Assembly (NCBI GenBank): GCA_016721085.1
Contig: JADKJI010000063.1
Location: forward strand, 310,001 to 374,000
Source: Chitinophagaceae bacterium
GTDB lineage: Bacteria; Bacteroidota; Bacteroidia; Chitinophagales; Chitinophagaceae
Length of the DNA stretch: 64,000 nt
Reading direction: 5' to 3'
In this document: in pieces, positions 18,335 to 26,134 of the stretch
Layout of the letters: each line of letters opens with the position of its first letter
Position numbering within the stretch: the stretch's first letter is position 1
The notes under the pieces: model-generated
The model's database searches: none
The model's input: only the letters and a program-made list of their open reading frames with translations
Told to the model about the DNA's origin: nothing
Position numbers and translations under genes: made by a program

Positions 18335-19771
18335 ATGAAAAAAATCATTATGCTTGCATCCTTTGGGATGTTTGCAACTCTTCTCGCAACTGCACAATCA
18401 GGAGATTCATTCAATTCACGTGATGGTGTTACTACTTCTGAAGTGAAGGCACTTCTTCAAAACCATTGTTGGAGTTTTCCTGATTTTGATGTTAACCAGA
18501 ATGGATGGAATCCTGAAATTGAAGGAGATGGTGCCATGGTTTCCGGTCCGGGCTCCAGCTCAACAAGTTCAACGGGAATATATACACCGGTACTCGATGT
18601 GCCAGGTGTGATAAGTATTTCTTTCAAATACAAATTCAACAGTAGCTTTTCATCTCCTACCCGCCGATGGATAAAGATTTATCTCGTAAACCATGAAAAC
18701 GAGATTCAGAGCGAGTTGGATAATGTTGAATTCAGTAATGTGAATGCAACCACCGTTTATAGTTATTCAAAAACTTTCACTCCAGTAGGTTCCGGCGCTT
18801 ATAAGGTATATATAAACTATCAGGGAACAGGCGGCGAAACAAGAATCGCGATAGACGAATTAATAATTTCTGCCCCTCAATTATATGCTTCAGGCTGTAA
18901 TGATGCCCCGGTAGCAAATAATGACCATTTTACTGGTACTGCGCAAAGAAGAGCAGCAGGACAATTATGCAGCAACGACCATGATTCAAATGGAGATTCA
19001 TTTGATTGCTATATGATTACTGGTTCACCAGATGGTACAGTAACCATAAATCCTGATCATAGCTTCCAATTTACACCCAATCCGGGCTTCACTGGAAACA
19101 GCACCCAGTTCACCTATCAGATATGTGATCATGGATTTGGGCCCCTTTGCTCTAATGAAGCCACTGTAACTATTCAATTCCCTTCAGGTGGATTCCTTCC
19201 TGTTAGCATGATTGACTTTACAGGTGTTTATCGTGATAATGGCAAAGTGGAAATAACCTGGACAACCACATTTGAAGAGAACAGCGATAAATTTGTAGTT
19301 GAAAGAAGTTTTGACGGTACAAAATGGGAAGCAGTAGGTTCATTAAAAGCACAAGGAACTTCGAGCACCAAAAAGCTATATAGCTTTATTGATGAGGTTG
19401 GAAAAAATACCGCCAACAGAAAAGATCTTTATTACAGATTGAAACTGGCTGATCTTGATGGAAAAGTAAACATAAGCAGGATACTAGTTGTAAGGGTCTA
19501 TAATACCCAATCAACAAAAATGATCAGCGTTTCTCCTAATCCAGCTAAGAATGATATTGTAGCCACACTTCAACTAAATCAAACATCCGTAGTTGTTCTG
19601 AAAGTAGTAAACAATACTGGAGTTGAAATGATGCGTAAAACTAAAAAGCTCGAGGCCGGAATCAATAAAGTGATGATGGATGGAACCAGCCAACTAAAAC
19701 CAGGATTATATATTCTTGAAGTTATTGTGAATAGTAAGGAGAGGATGATGGTGAAGTTGGTGAAAGAGTAG
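18335..19771 (+). CDS. Secreted Ig-like (Big_9/cadherin-like) protein with T9SS sorting domain
   Basis: The 478-residue product starts with a signal peptide (MKKIIMLASFGMFATLLATAQ). The first ~160 residues form a beta-rich jelly-roll-like region (ISISFKYKFNSSFSSPTRRWIKIYL). A cadherin-like/Big_9 repeat follows at about 190-285, with the words APVANNDHF, NDHDSNGD, GTVTINPDHSFQFTPNPGF and FTYQICD. Next are an Ig-like domain (EITWTTTFEENSDKFVVERS, YYRLKLADLDG) and a T9SS C-terminal domain (SVSPNPAKNDIVATLQL to PGLYILEVIVNSKER). No catalytic site is evident; adhesion or a structural surface role is plausible. Confidence 0.82.
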   Translation: MKKIIMLASFGMFATLLATAQSGDSFNSRDGVTTSEVKALLQNHCWSFPDFDVNQNGWNPEIEGDGAMVSGPGSSSTSSTGIYTPVLDVPGVISISFKYKFNSSFSSPTRRWIKIYLVNHENEIQSELDNVEFSNVNATTVYSYSKTFTPVGSGAYKVYINYQGTGGETRIAIDELIISAPQLYASGCNDAPVANNDHFTGTAQRRAAGQLCSNDHDSNGDSFDCYMITGSPDGTVTINPDHSFQFTPNPGFTGNSTQFTYQICDHGFGPLCSNEATVTIQFPSGGFLPVSMIDFTGVYRDNGKVEITWTTTFEENSDKFVVERSFDGTKWEAVGSLKAQGTSSTKKLYSFIDEVGKNTANRKDLYYRLKLADLDGKVNISRILVVRVYNTQSTKMISVSPNPAKNDIVATLQLNQTSVVVLKVVNNTGVEMMRKTKKLEAGINKVMMDGTSQLKPGLYILEVIVNSKERMMVKLVKE

Positions 19772-19803
19772 GAATAGACCGGAAGACCGATAGTCGGGAA
19801 AAA

Positions 19804-20070
19804 AGGAGTCCGGAGAGTCGGTGGAGTCCGTGATAGAGTGCTTGATTTTGTAGAGTTTAGTAGTCCGGGGAGAAAATAAAAAAACTGGCAAAGAAATAGT
19901 TTAAAAATTTTATAAACCGCAGAGACGCGAAGACGCAGAGGTATTCCTACCTGCGTCTTCGCGTCTCTGCGGTTATTTTTTACAAACTTAAAAGGTTGTA
20001 TTTCTCCCCGGACTACTACGCTCTACAAAAATCAAAAACTCTATCACGGACTCCACCGACTCCCGGACTT
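19804..20070. repeat. Large nested inverted repeat (outer arms ~70 bp)
   Basis: The outer arms at about 19804-19875 and 20001-20070 are near-perfect reverse complements, sharing words such as gtcggtggagtccgtgatag and tagtagtccggggaga. The inner palindrome at 19915-19974 sits between them. The structure fills the gap between two convergent genes (T9SS protein and winged-helix regulator). No open frame of interest and no transposase lie inside. Confidence 0.85.
19915..19974. repeat. gacgcag-type palindromic repeat, inner copy
   Basis: The arms aaccgcagagacgcgaagac and complement pair fully around a short loop containing gtattcct. The element belongs to the same family as the copies at 59878-59934, 60178-60234 and the half copy at 16165-16197. 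Confidence 0.85.
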
Positions 20071-20081
20071 TAGCTTCTGAC

Positions 20082-20372
20082 TTATTTTCCTGCAGTAAGA
20101 TACGACTGCAAATTCTTCACATACTCTTCAAAGGCAGTTATACCCTGAGGGGTGATTTTACAAAGTGTTTGTGGGTAATTATCCTTGAATTGTTTGCTAA
20201 CATCTATATAGCCAGCTTCTTTCAGTTTATTTATCTGGACACTCAGGTTACCAGCAGTAGCATTTGTTTTCTCCCTTATAAAAGTGAATTCAGCTTCCTT
20301 CACACCTATCAGTAAGGAGATAACGGCTAGCCGTAACTGCGAATGTAATATAGGGTCCAAATCCTTAAACAT
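20082..20372 (-). CDS. Winged-helix transcriptional regulator (HTH_34/MarR-like)
   Basis: The 96-residue protein is a single winged helix-turn-helix domain: DPILHSQLRLAVISLLIG, then FTFIREKTNATAGNLSVQIN as helix-turn-helix, LKEAGYIDVSKQF as wing, and CKITPQGITAFEEYVKNLQ as the dimerisation helix. This is the usual size and layout of the HTH_34 family. It overlaps the end of the upstream membrane-protein gene by 8 bp, so it is the last gene of a three-gene operon. Regulators in such operons commonly respond to membrane stress or control their own operon; no ligand site is evident here. Confidence 0.85.
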   Translation of the reverse strand: MFKDLDPILHSQLRLAVISLLIGVKEAEFTFIREKTNATAGNLSVQINKLKEAGYIDVSKQFKDNYPQTLCKITPQGITAFEEYVKNLQSYLTAGK

Positions 20373-21024
20373 TCGTTGAGGTTCTTTGTGAAAGATATTT
20401 TCTTCTGATGATTATACCTGGTATAAGCCAAGCACATATAGCACAAAGAGCCATCATCAGAAAGTCGATTTTAACAGGAGTATACACCCCAACAATACTG
20501 CAAACCCAACAAAGTATCCCTCCTGCCAACATCAATCTGAATTTGTGGGCGGCAGCAGTAATAATTGTAGGAACACCATATAAAAACATCAGAAATGAAC
20601 TTCCATAACTCCAGAAAAACAGATCTGGGTCTTTGCCTGTCAACTGAATATATTCCTGCAATACAGGCCCAATCTTTTGAGCATAAGTACTGGTGATGAA
20701 ATTAATAATGAAAATGCCAAAACCAAATGTCATCCAGACATAAGAGATGATTTGATCTGTCCAGCTCCTTACTTTACGTTCGCGATTTTCCTGAATACTT
20801 ATATATATCTGTGGAAGAATAGCTCCTAATGCCAACCACCAGATATCAATAGGCAACCTAAAATCAAAATGAATCTGAGCAGCTTGTATAATAGCACAGA
20901 CACTTATTACAAGACCCCACAAAATGGGACCAATACCCGTATCTACAAAACTATTCTTTGCCGTATGGATCATTTTGGTGATCAGCGCAAGACTTTCCTG
21001 CTCCGACAGTTTTTTTTCTTCCAT
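20365..21024 (-). CDS. Multi-pass membrane protein, paralogue of its upstream neighbour
   Basis: The 219-residue protein has a cytoplasmic N-terminus with the motif LSEQESLALITKMIHTAKNS followed by about five to six membrane segments. The next gene upstream (21027-21632) encodes a clear paralogue: LSEQESL, a WGLVI/WGWVI segment, WTDQIISYVW / YTDEVVGYVW, LYGVPT and CWVCSI / CWTLSL correspond in order. No enzyme motif was found. The pair with a winged-helix regulator suggests a membrane sensor or regulated membrane complex; the function is unknown. Confidence 0.75.
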   Translation of the reverse strand: MEEKKLSEQESLALITKMIHTAKNSFVDTGIGPILWGLVISVCAIIQAAQIHFDFRLPIDIWWLALGAILPQIYISIQENRERKVRSWTDQIISYVWMTFGFGIFIINFITSTYAQKIGPVLQEYIQLTGKDPDLFFWSYGSSFLMFLYGVPTIITAAAHKFRLMLAGGILCWVCSIVGVYTPVKIDFLMMALCAICAWLIPGIIIRRKYLSQRTSTNV

Positions 21025-21026
21025 AC

Positions 21027-21632
21027 TTATAGATTTTTGCTTTTAAAGTGCCCTCTTAATAGATACCCGGGAATTATCCACGCTATTACTACAGCTAATG
21101 CCAATAAAAGAAGCTGGAATTGATATGGTGTAAAACATGCAATCAAAGACAATGTCCAACAAACCAATCCACCCCATTTCAATGGTGAAAACCGTAATAT
21201 TATACCTGAAAGAAATGTCGGTACTCCATATAAAGCCAGGAACACCGGGCCCATTAATTTAGAATACAATGAAAGATCGCCATTTGTAATGAAAACAAGT
21301 GAGAAACTACATAATAAGAATGAAGCAATAAAAGCTATCCAAACATATCCAACAACCTCATCAGTATATGTTTTCACCTTCCTGTGCTTACCCGATTTCC
21401 TTAGATAATAAGTTTGATAGGCAAGGGCGACCCAGGTTAATAGCCAAATAAGTCCGTTTTTATCTGAATGAAAATAGTTGATCAATATATATTGACCAAT
21501 ACAACAAATAAAAATCACCCAACCCCATAGCAAATATAAATGTCCATTCTCGCTGAACTGGTTCTTGGCTTTGTCAATCATCTGCCTGATGATGTCCAAA
21601 CTTTCCTGTTCGCTTAATTGTTGATCTGACAT
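21027..21632 (-). CDS. Multi-pass membrane protein, paralogue of the next gene
   Basis: The 201-residue protein opens with MSDQQLSEQESLDIIRQMID and an amphipathic helix, then about five to six hydrophobic segments. It shares order and motifs with the protein at 20365-21024, so the two arose by tandem duplication. It is the first gene of the operon: a terminator at 21666-21689 and a perfect -7 box at 21653-21660 lie just upstream. The 2 bp gap to the next gene indicates translational coupling. Function unknown. Confidence 0.75.
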   Translation of the reverse strand: MSDQQLSEQESLDIIRQMIDKAKNQFSENGHLYLLWGWVIFICCIGQYILINYFHSDKNGLIWLLTWVALAYQTYYLRKSGKHRKVKTYTDEVVGYVWIAFIASFLLCSFSLVFITNGDLSLYSKLMGPVFLALYGVPTFLSGIILRFSPLKWGGLVCWTLSLIACFTPYQFQLLLLALAVVIAWIIPGYLLRGHFKSKNL

Positions 21633-21652
21633 TTTATTGATTTAATAACTAG

Positions 21653-21660
21653 CAAATATA
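21653..21660 (-). promoter_or_regulatory. Bacteroidota -7 promoter element (TATATTTG)
   Basis: A perfect TAnnTTTG box lies 20 bp upstream of the start at 21632, directly after the terminator of the previous gene, so it should start the membrane-protein/regulator operon. The -33 region is occupied by the terminator hairpin and has no TTG. Confidence 0.4.
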
Positions 21661-21665
21661 AAATT

Positions 21666-21689
21666 GTCCCCGGGTGCTTACCCGGGGAC
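21666..21689 (-). terminator. Hairpin terminator after the TPR gene
   Basis: A perfect 9-bp stem (gtccccggg/cccggggac) with a 6-nt loop lies just after the stop at 21699 and is followed on the minus strand by aatttta. It separates the TonB receptor/TPR pair from the membrane-protein operon. Confidence 0.7.
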
Positions 21690-21698
21690 ATATACACA

Positions 21699-22355
21699 TT
21701 ATTTCAACTGACTAAGGAAGAATTGTACCTGTCCTTTGCCCCATTGTGGATGAATATCAGAGGCTGGCTTGAATGTTTCATATTTCTTCAGTGCTTCTTC
21801 AAACAAAACCTTGGCTTCTGTTTTACTGCCTCCGTATTGTTCAGGAGTATAGAATTTATCCTGCGCTTCCAATACATAAGGTCGGGGATTATTAGCATCC
21901 AATGCTTTTGCTTTTTCAAGCGACTGTGCCACTAAAGGCAATTGCTCCTGATAGCGGTTCATCGGGTCTGCCATTAATCTAAGTGATGCAATCATTTTAC
22001 GGATACAATAGATTTCAGAATTATCCTTACTCAAGGCTTCTGCTTTATTTAGTAACTGTTCTGCCTGATCCGCTTCAGGATCTGTTTTATCAGCAAAGCC
22101 ACCTAATTGACCATTTGCCAAATTATAACCCATCATTACATGGCTCATTGCAGCATAATAATAAGGTAACCATTGTGTTTTTTCAGCATCTGCAATACGC
22201 TGAAAATTATTAGCCAATTCACGCCAACCATCCATAGTACGGGTAGTATCTATAGCAATAACATTCTGTTGCATTGCTTTTTGATAACGATCACTTTGAG
22301 CGTTAAGAATTACGCTACCAGATAACAATACCAAGAGGAATAAGAACTTTTTCAT
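21699..22355 (-). CDS. Exported TPR-like protein
   Basis: The 218-residue protein has a signal peptide (MKKFLFLLVLLSGSVILNAQ). The body is all-helical with TPR-like pairs, for example WRELANNFQRIADAEKTQWLPYYYAAMSHVMMG, QAEQLLNKAEALSKDNSEIY, and SLEKAKALDANNPRPYVLEAQDKFY. It follows the TonB receptor gene with a 32 bp gap and ends at a strong hairpin, so the two probably form a transcription unit. A periplasmic partner of the receptor is plausible, but its specific role is not known. Confidence 0.75.
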   Translation of the reverse strand: MKKFLFLLVLLSGSVILNAQSDRYQKAMQQNVIAIDTTRTMDGWRELANNFQRIADAEKTQWLPYYYAAMSHVMMGYNLANGQLGGFADKTDPEADQAEQLLNKAEALSKDNSEIYCIRKMIASLRLMADPMNRYQEQLPLVAQSLEKAKALDANNPRPYVLEAQDKFYTPEQYGGSKTEAKVLFEEALKKYETFKPASDIHPQWGKGQVQFFLSQLK

Positions 22356-22387
22356 TTGAGTTGATTTATGGTTAAAACGATATAATA

Positions 22388-24634
22388 CTATAATCCGTTG
22401 TTTATGATTTCTTCAGAACGGTCGGTACCAAGACTTATAAAGGCTCCAATAAATACGAACATCCTGGATGGAGGAACTATCGCTTCCTTCCTAAGCCCAT
22501 TATAAGAATACTGGTAATTATACACTTGCTTCATATTGAAAATATTATTTACCTGCAATACGTATACATCATATACTTTCCTGTTCTTCTTTCCTATAAA
22601 AGGCAAGTAATTGATGGAGAAACTCACATTATGATAGTCGGGGGTTTCTCCCTTATCCGTAAACTTATAATTGGAACCGTCGTATGCTATATTATAATAA
22701 GGACGACCGCTGGCGAAATTATAAGCCCCATTAAGATTCATTTTCCAGGCCTGAACAAATTTCTTCACTACCAATGATGCTGTATGTTTTGCAGCAAAAT
22801 TGGGCATGATCTCCATTGGGTAGTTAAGAAAATCACGCTTGGTATCTAGATAAGAATAAGAAATCCAATAGTCAAGATCTTTGATTGTTTTCTTATCTCT
22901 CCAGAAAAACTCAATACCTTTTGCATCACCATAACCATTATTATTGGCAGCCTGTTCTAATCCATTGATGCTTGTAGTTTTTACAAGGGCATCATACTTT
23001 TTATAGAATACTTCCGCACGGAATGTGATAAGACCACTTGTTTTTAAGTACTGTGCTATATAGTGAGTAGCTTTTGAAAACGTAAGCGCTCCATTCGCGG
23101 GAAGATATTTCCGTTCCGGGTTTTGGTAAAACTCTCCATAAGCTAATGAAGCCTGGGCCTGTTTTGAAAATTTGTAGGCTAATGAAATACGTGGTGCCAG
23201 ATTTGTCTTATTTAATAAATTGGATTGCTCCCAACGAGCTCCTACTTTAGCAGCTATATTATTTGTAACGTAAATATCAGATTCTGCGAAAACCGCCTTG
23301 AGGTTTTCTTTTACTGCCTGTGGAAAAACCTGGTTATTATAAGCAGTAAATGTTGTTTTCTCATCACTGTAATTATATTCGCTTCCAAAGCGGAGAATAG
23401 ATAATCCTACTATTCTCTTTTCCATTACAAATCTTGCATTAAAAAAACTACCCTTGTTAACCAATCCAAATTGCTTGAACTCAAAACCGGGCAAAAGGAT
23501 ATCTTTTTTTGCAGCATCCTGCAGCCCACTCTTTATATGATCTTCATTCAAAGAAAATGAAACACCAGTCTGTAGTTTCCAGCCCTTACCCAAATTTTCT
23601 CTCCAGGAAAAATTATGATAGGTATTTGTATTTCTCAAGCTAAACTTATCGTAGTAACCTGGAGTATCAATACTGTTATTTGTAAATGCCAGTTGACTTT
23701 TATTCCAATAGCCATAATATTTAAGAATACCTGTTCTGGATGTCTTTATCCTGAAATTGGCGTCAGCATTATGATATTCCGGCGCTTTGCTATAATCCTG
23801 CTGCTGTTTGAAGACTTCAAAAGCAGGCGCAAGATTTGTATATCCATAATTCACACCCCAGGAGCTGTTCTTTTTCTTACTGAGATCCTGAAAACCAGCG
23901 TTGAGTCCAATCACAGTAAGCCCAAAACTTGCCGATGATTGTTCTGGCAAATCAATAGATTCCAAAATCAAAGCCGATGATAATGCCTGTCCATACAATG
24001 CACTGTATCCACCCGTACTAAATACTGTTCCTTTAAAAATAAAAGGAGAGAAACGACTGAAAGCGGCAATATTCGGCGCACTACTAAAGAAGAAGTTATT
24101 TACAAGAGTCCCATCAATGAATGTTTTTGTTTCTGTTGCCGTTCCACCGCGCACAAAAAGACCCGCTGTTTCACCAACTGTTTGAGTACCAGGTAAGGTT
24201 TTTAATGCGCCGGTTATGTCTCCATTGGCACTGGCTGTAGTTACTACATCTAGTGGACTTAAGATAGCTGCAGCTCTTTTACGATCACTGGCTTCAAAAG
24301 TTCCTACAGAAATTACAACCGCAGTTAATTCATTGGGCTCCTCTTTCATTACAACATTCTGAGTAATAGTGCTTCCATCAAGATTTATAGGAATTTCAAG
24401 GAGCTTAAAGCCTATAGAAGTGAATTGGAGTATTTGTGCTCCTTTATCGGTTGTTTTAAACCGGAAATTTCCAAGGGAATCTGAAGTAGCACCGTCGTAG
24501 CTATCTTTTATGGCTATGCTTACTCCAGCCATCGGCCTATTCCGGTTATCCTTGATTTTACCAGTAATTACTGTTTGAGCCTCTGAGAAAAGAGATGATA
24601 AGGTTAAGAGGATCAAAGGAACTAACTTGAGCAT
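22388..24634 (-). CDS. TonB-dependent outer-membrane receptor with carboxypeptidase-like N-terminal domain
   Basis: After a signal peptide (cleavage near SEAQ) there is a carboxypeptidase-regulatory-like domain (about residues 21-100: VITGKIKDNRNRPMAGVSIAI, GNFRFKTT). The plug domain follows (ILSPLDVVTTASANGDITGALKTLPG, GLFVRGGTATETKTFIDGTLV), and then the beta-barrel to the C-terminus. At 748 residues it is a normal-sized TonB receptor rather than a SusC. The cargo is unknown; there is no SusD next to it. A complete promoter (TTG-20 bp-TACGTTTG) lies immediately upstream, and a TPR protein follows. Confidence 0.9.
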   Translation of the reverse strand: MLKLVPLILLTLSSLFSEAQTVITGKIKDNRNRPMAGVSIAIKDSYDGATSDSLGNFRFKTTDKGAQILQFTSIGFKLLEIPINLDGSTITQNVVMKEEPNELTAVVISVGTFEASDRKRAAAILSPLDVVTTASANGDITGALKTLPGTQTVGETAGLFVRGGTATETKTFIDGTLVNNFFFSSAPNIAAFSRFSPFIFKGTVFSTGGYSALYGQALSSALILESIDLPEQSSASFGLTVIGLNAGFQDLSKKKNSSWGVNYGYTNLAPAFEVFKQQQDYSKAPEYHNADANFRIKTSRTGILKYYGYWNKSQLAFTNNSIDTPGYYDKFSLRNTNTYHNFSWRENLGKGWKLQTGVSFSLNEDHIKSGLQDAAKKDILLPGFEFKQFGLVNKGSFFNARFVMEKRIVGLSILRFGSEYNYSDEKTTFTAYNNQVFPQAVKENLKAVFAESDIYVTNNIAAKVGARWEQSNLLNKTNLAPRISLAYKFSKQAQASLAYGEFYQNPERKYLPANGALTFSKATHYIAQYLKTSGLITFRAEVFYKKYDALVKTTSINGLEQAANNNGYGDAKGIEFFWRDKKTIKDLDYWISYSYLDTKRDFLNYPMEIMPNFAAKHTASLVVKKFVQAWKMNLNGAYNFASGRPYYNIAYDGSNYKFTDKGETPDYHNVSFSINYLPFIGKKNRKVYDVYVLQVNNIFNMKQVYNYQYSYNGLRKEAIVPPSRMFVFIGAFISLGTDRSEEIINNGL

Positions 24635-24649
24635 TTGACTAAATTTTCA

Positions 24650-24680
24650 CAAACGTAAAGTAGTTTATAATATAAACCAA
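24650..24680 (-). promoter_or_regulatory. Complete Bacteroidota promoter (TTG - 20 bp - TACGTTTG)
   Basis: On the minus strand TTG (24680-24678) is separated by 20 bp from a perfect TAnnTTTG -7 box (24657-24650), 16 bp upstream of the TonB receptor ATG. Spacing and both boxes fit the Bacteroidota sigma-ABfr consensus, so this is the best promoter in the window. Confidence 0.65.
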
Positions 24681-24741
24681 ATTATTTTGGATGAATGGTA
24701 TTTATATATAAGTAGCTGATATTCAGTCATAAAATGAAAAA

Positions 24742-24765
24742 GGCCCGGCTAAGAATAGCCAGGCC
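24742..24765 (-). terminator. Intrinsic terminator of the first paralogous T9SS gene
   Basis: On the minus strand a 9-bp GC-rich stem (one G-T pair) with loop ATTCTT is followed by ttttt. The 5' flank (aaagggtacgatcaacaa on the minus strand) is shared with the hairpin in every unit of the tandem array at 26242-27285. Confidence 0.8.
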
Positions 24766-24793
24766 GTTGTTGATCGTACCCTTTAAAAAGTCT

Positions 24794-26134
24794 TTATTTC
24801 GATTTTACGAATCTTTCTGTTGCGGTTTCAGTTCCTGCGCTCACCTTAATAATATAGGAGCCTACAGGCAGCGTTGAAATATTCAAAACTTCGGTTTGGC
24901 TGGCACTCTGCCTGTTCATTGATTTCATCACCTGTCCATTCACAGCATATATATCATACTGTATCTGCTTCTCCTGCCATCCAGATGGAAGGGTAACACG
25001 TATTTCATTTACAGCAGGGTTTGGATAAGCCTGTATAGCAATACCAGCAGATGTTGTAGTACCATTCATCTTGATAAGTCTGGTTTCAGAATAAGTGAAC
25101 TTGCCATCTGCGTCCACCATGCGCAAGCGATAGTAGAGCATACCTTTATTAAGTGAAGCCATAGCATTATCAGAGAATGAATACTTACTAGCTATAGAGC
25201 TTGTACCGTTAGCAAATACTAAAGCCGCTTCGCTGAATTCTGAACCATTAGTACTTCTTTCAATTACATAATGACTCAATTGCTGCTCTACAGAAGATAC
25301 CCAGCTTAAAACAGGTTTCTTATTCTCCAGTTTTGCAGTGAACGACTGCAATGTAACAGGCAGATTAAGATTTACAGGTGCCTGGAATGTAAATGTCTTG
25401 AACCAGAAAGAATACATTCGGTCAGAAGCTCCACTTGATCCAATACTATGTCCACCAGTGCGTACTCGGAAATTATTTTTGTTGAGATAATTAGCTGTTG
25501 CCATAACTGAAGTTGCAGCTGTATCGATATTCAGGTAGTTCGCAATTGGTCCAACAAACTTTGTACCTACTGCAGTATTCACACTATTCACCATTTCATA
25601 GATACTTCCATATTGCAAGATGGAATTATTCTCAACAGTATAAGTATTGAGGCCATAAAAGCCAACCCACTCATTTATCTTATCGGCATTACCGTCAATA
25701 TCAAGAGCTGTTACATTAAAAGAAGCAACATTTACAGTATTGGTAGTAGTTGCAGTTACAAAGCTTATAGAAAACTCCATCCACCAATCACTGGTGCCAT
25801 TAGGAGTTGTCCCTCCATTATATGTTACTTGTGGTTGAAATGCTTTATCAAATCCTAAGTTTGTAAGGTCGATAGAAGTCAATGTTACTTGCGAAGAAGA
25901 TCTTCCTGTAATTGTAACAAGGGCATCCACATTTGTTGTTACCTGAGGAAAACGATACACGGCATTAATCTGTCCGTTTGTTCCTGATACTAAAGAAGAG
26001 TTTTTGAAAACAAGTCCTTGTGCCTGTGCTCTTGGAAATAAGATAGGCACAGTAAGAAAAGCAAGAACAAGCATCCCTTTAAAAATAGATGCAAAAGAAA
26101 ATGATGACATTCTGGGGTAAAGTTGCTGTTTCAT
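24794..26134 (-). CDS. Secreted T9SS-sorted protein, paralogue A of the array-flanking pair
   Basis: The start at 26134 (MKQQLYPRMSSFSF...) is preferred over one 12 codons upstream because it directly precedes the signal peptide (VLAFLTVPILFPRAQAQ). The ~446-residue protein starts its mature part with GLVFKNSSLVSGTNGQINAVYRFPQV and contains LTSIDLTNLGFDKAFQPQVTYN, DWWMEFSISFV, ALDIDGNADKINEWVGFY and GGHSIGSSGASDRMYSFWFK, all also found in order in the protein at 27370-28713. An Ig-like domain and a T9SS domain (AYPNPAVNEIRVTLP to VGSYIIKVSAGTE) follow. The N-terminal half is an unassigned beta-rich domain. It is a recent-looking paralogue of its neighbour. Confidence 0.82.
   Translation of the reverse strand: MKQQLYPRMSSFSFASIFKGMLVLAFLTVPILFPRAQAQGLVFKNSSLVSGTNGQINAVYRFPQVTTNVDALVTITGRSSSQVTLTSIDLTNLGFDKAFQPQVTYNGGTTPNGTSDWWMEFSISFVTATTTNTVNVASFNVTALDIDGNADKINEWVGFYGLNTYTVENNSILQYGSIYEMVNSVNTAVGTKFVGPIANYLNIDTAATSVMATANYLNKNNFRVRTGGHSIGSSGASDRMYSFWFKTFTFQAPVNLNLPVTLQSFTAKLENKKPVLSWVSSVEQQLSHYVIERSTNGSEFSEAALVFANGTSSIASKYSFSDNAMASLNKGMLYYRLRMVDADGKFTYSETRLIKMNGTTTSAGIAIQAYPNPAVNEIRVTLPSGWQEKQIQYDIYAVNGQVMKSMNRQSASQTEVLNISTLPVGSYIIKVSAGTETATERFVKSK

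Noticed and set aside
18205..18414. 69-codon minus-strand open frame
   Set aside because: Overlaps the start and signal peptide of the T9SS gene at 18335 in antisense; no support.
22388..24634. SusC-type transporter
   Set aside because: Only 748 residues, lacks the SusC-specific plug region and has no SusD neighbour; an ordinary TonB receptor fits better.
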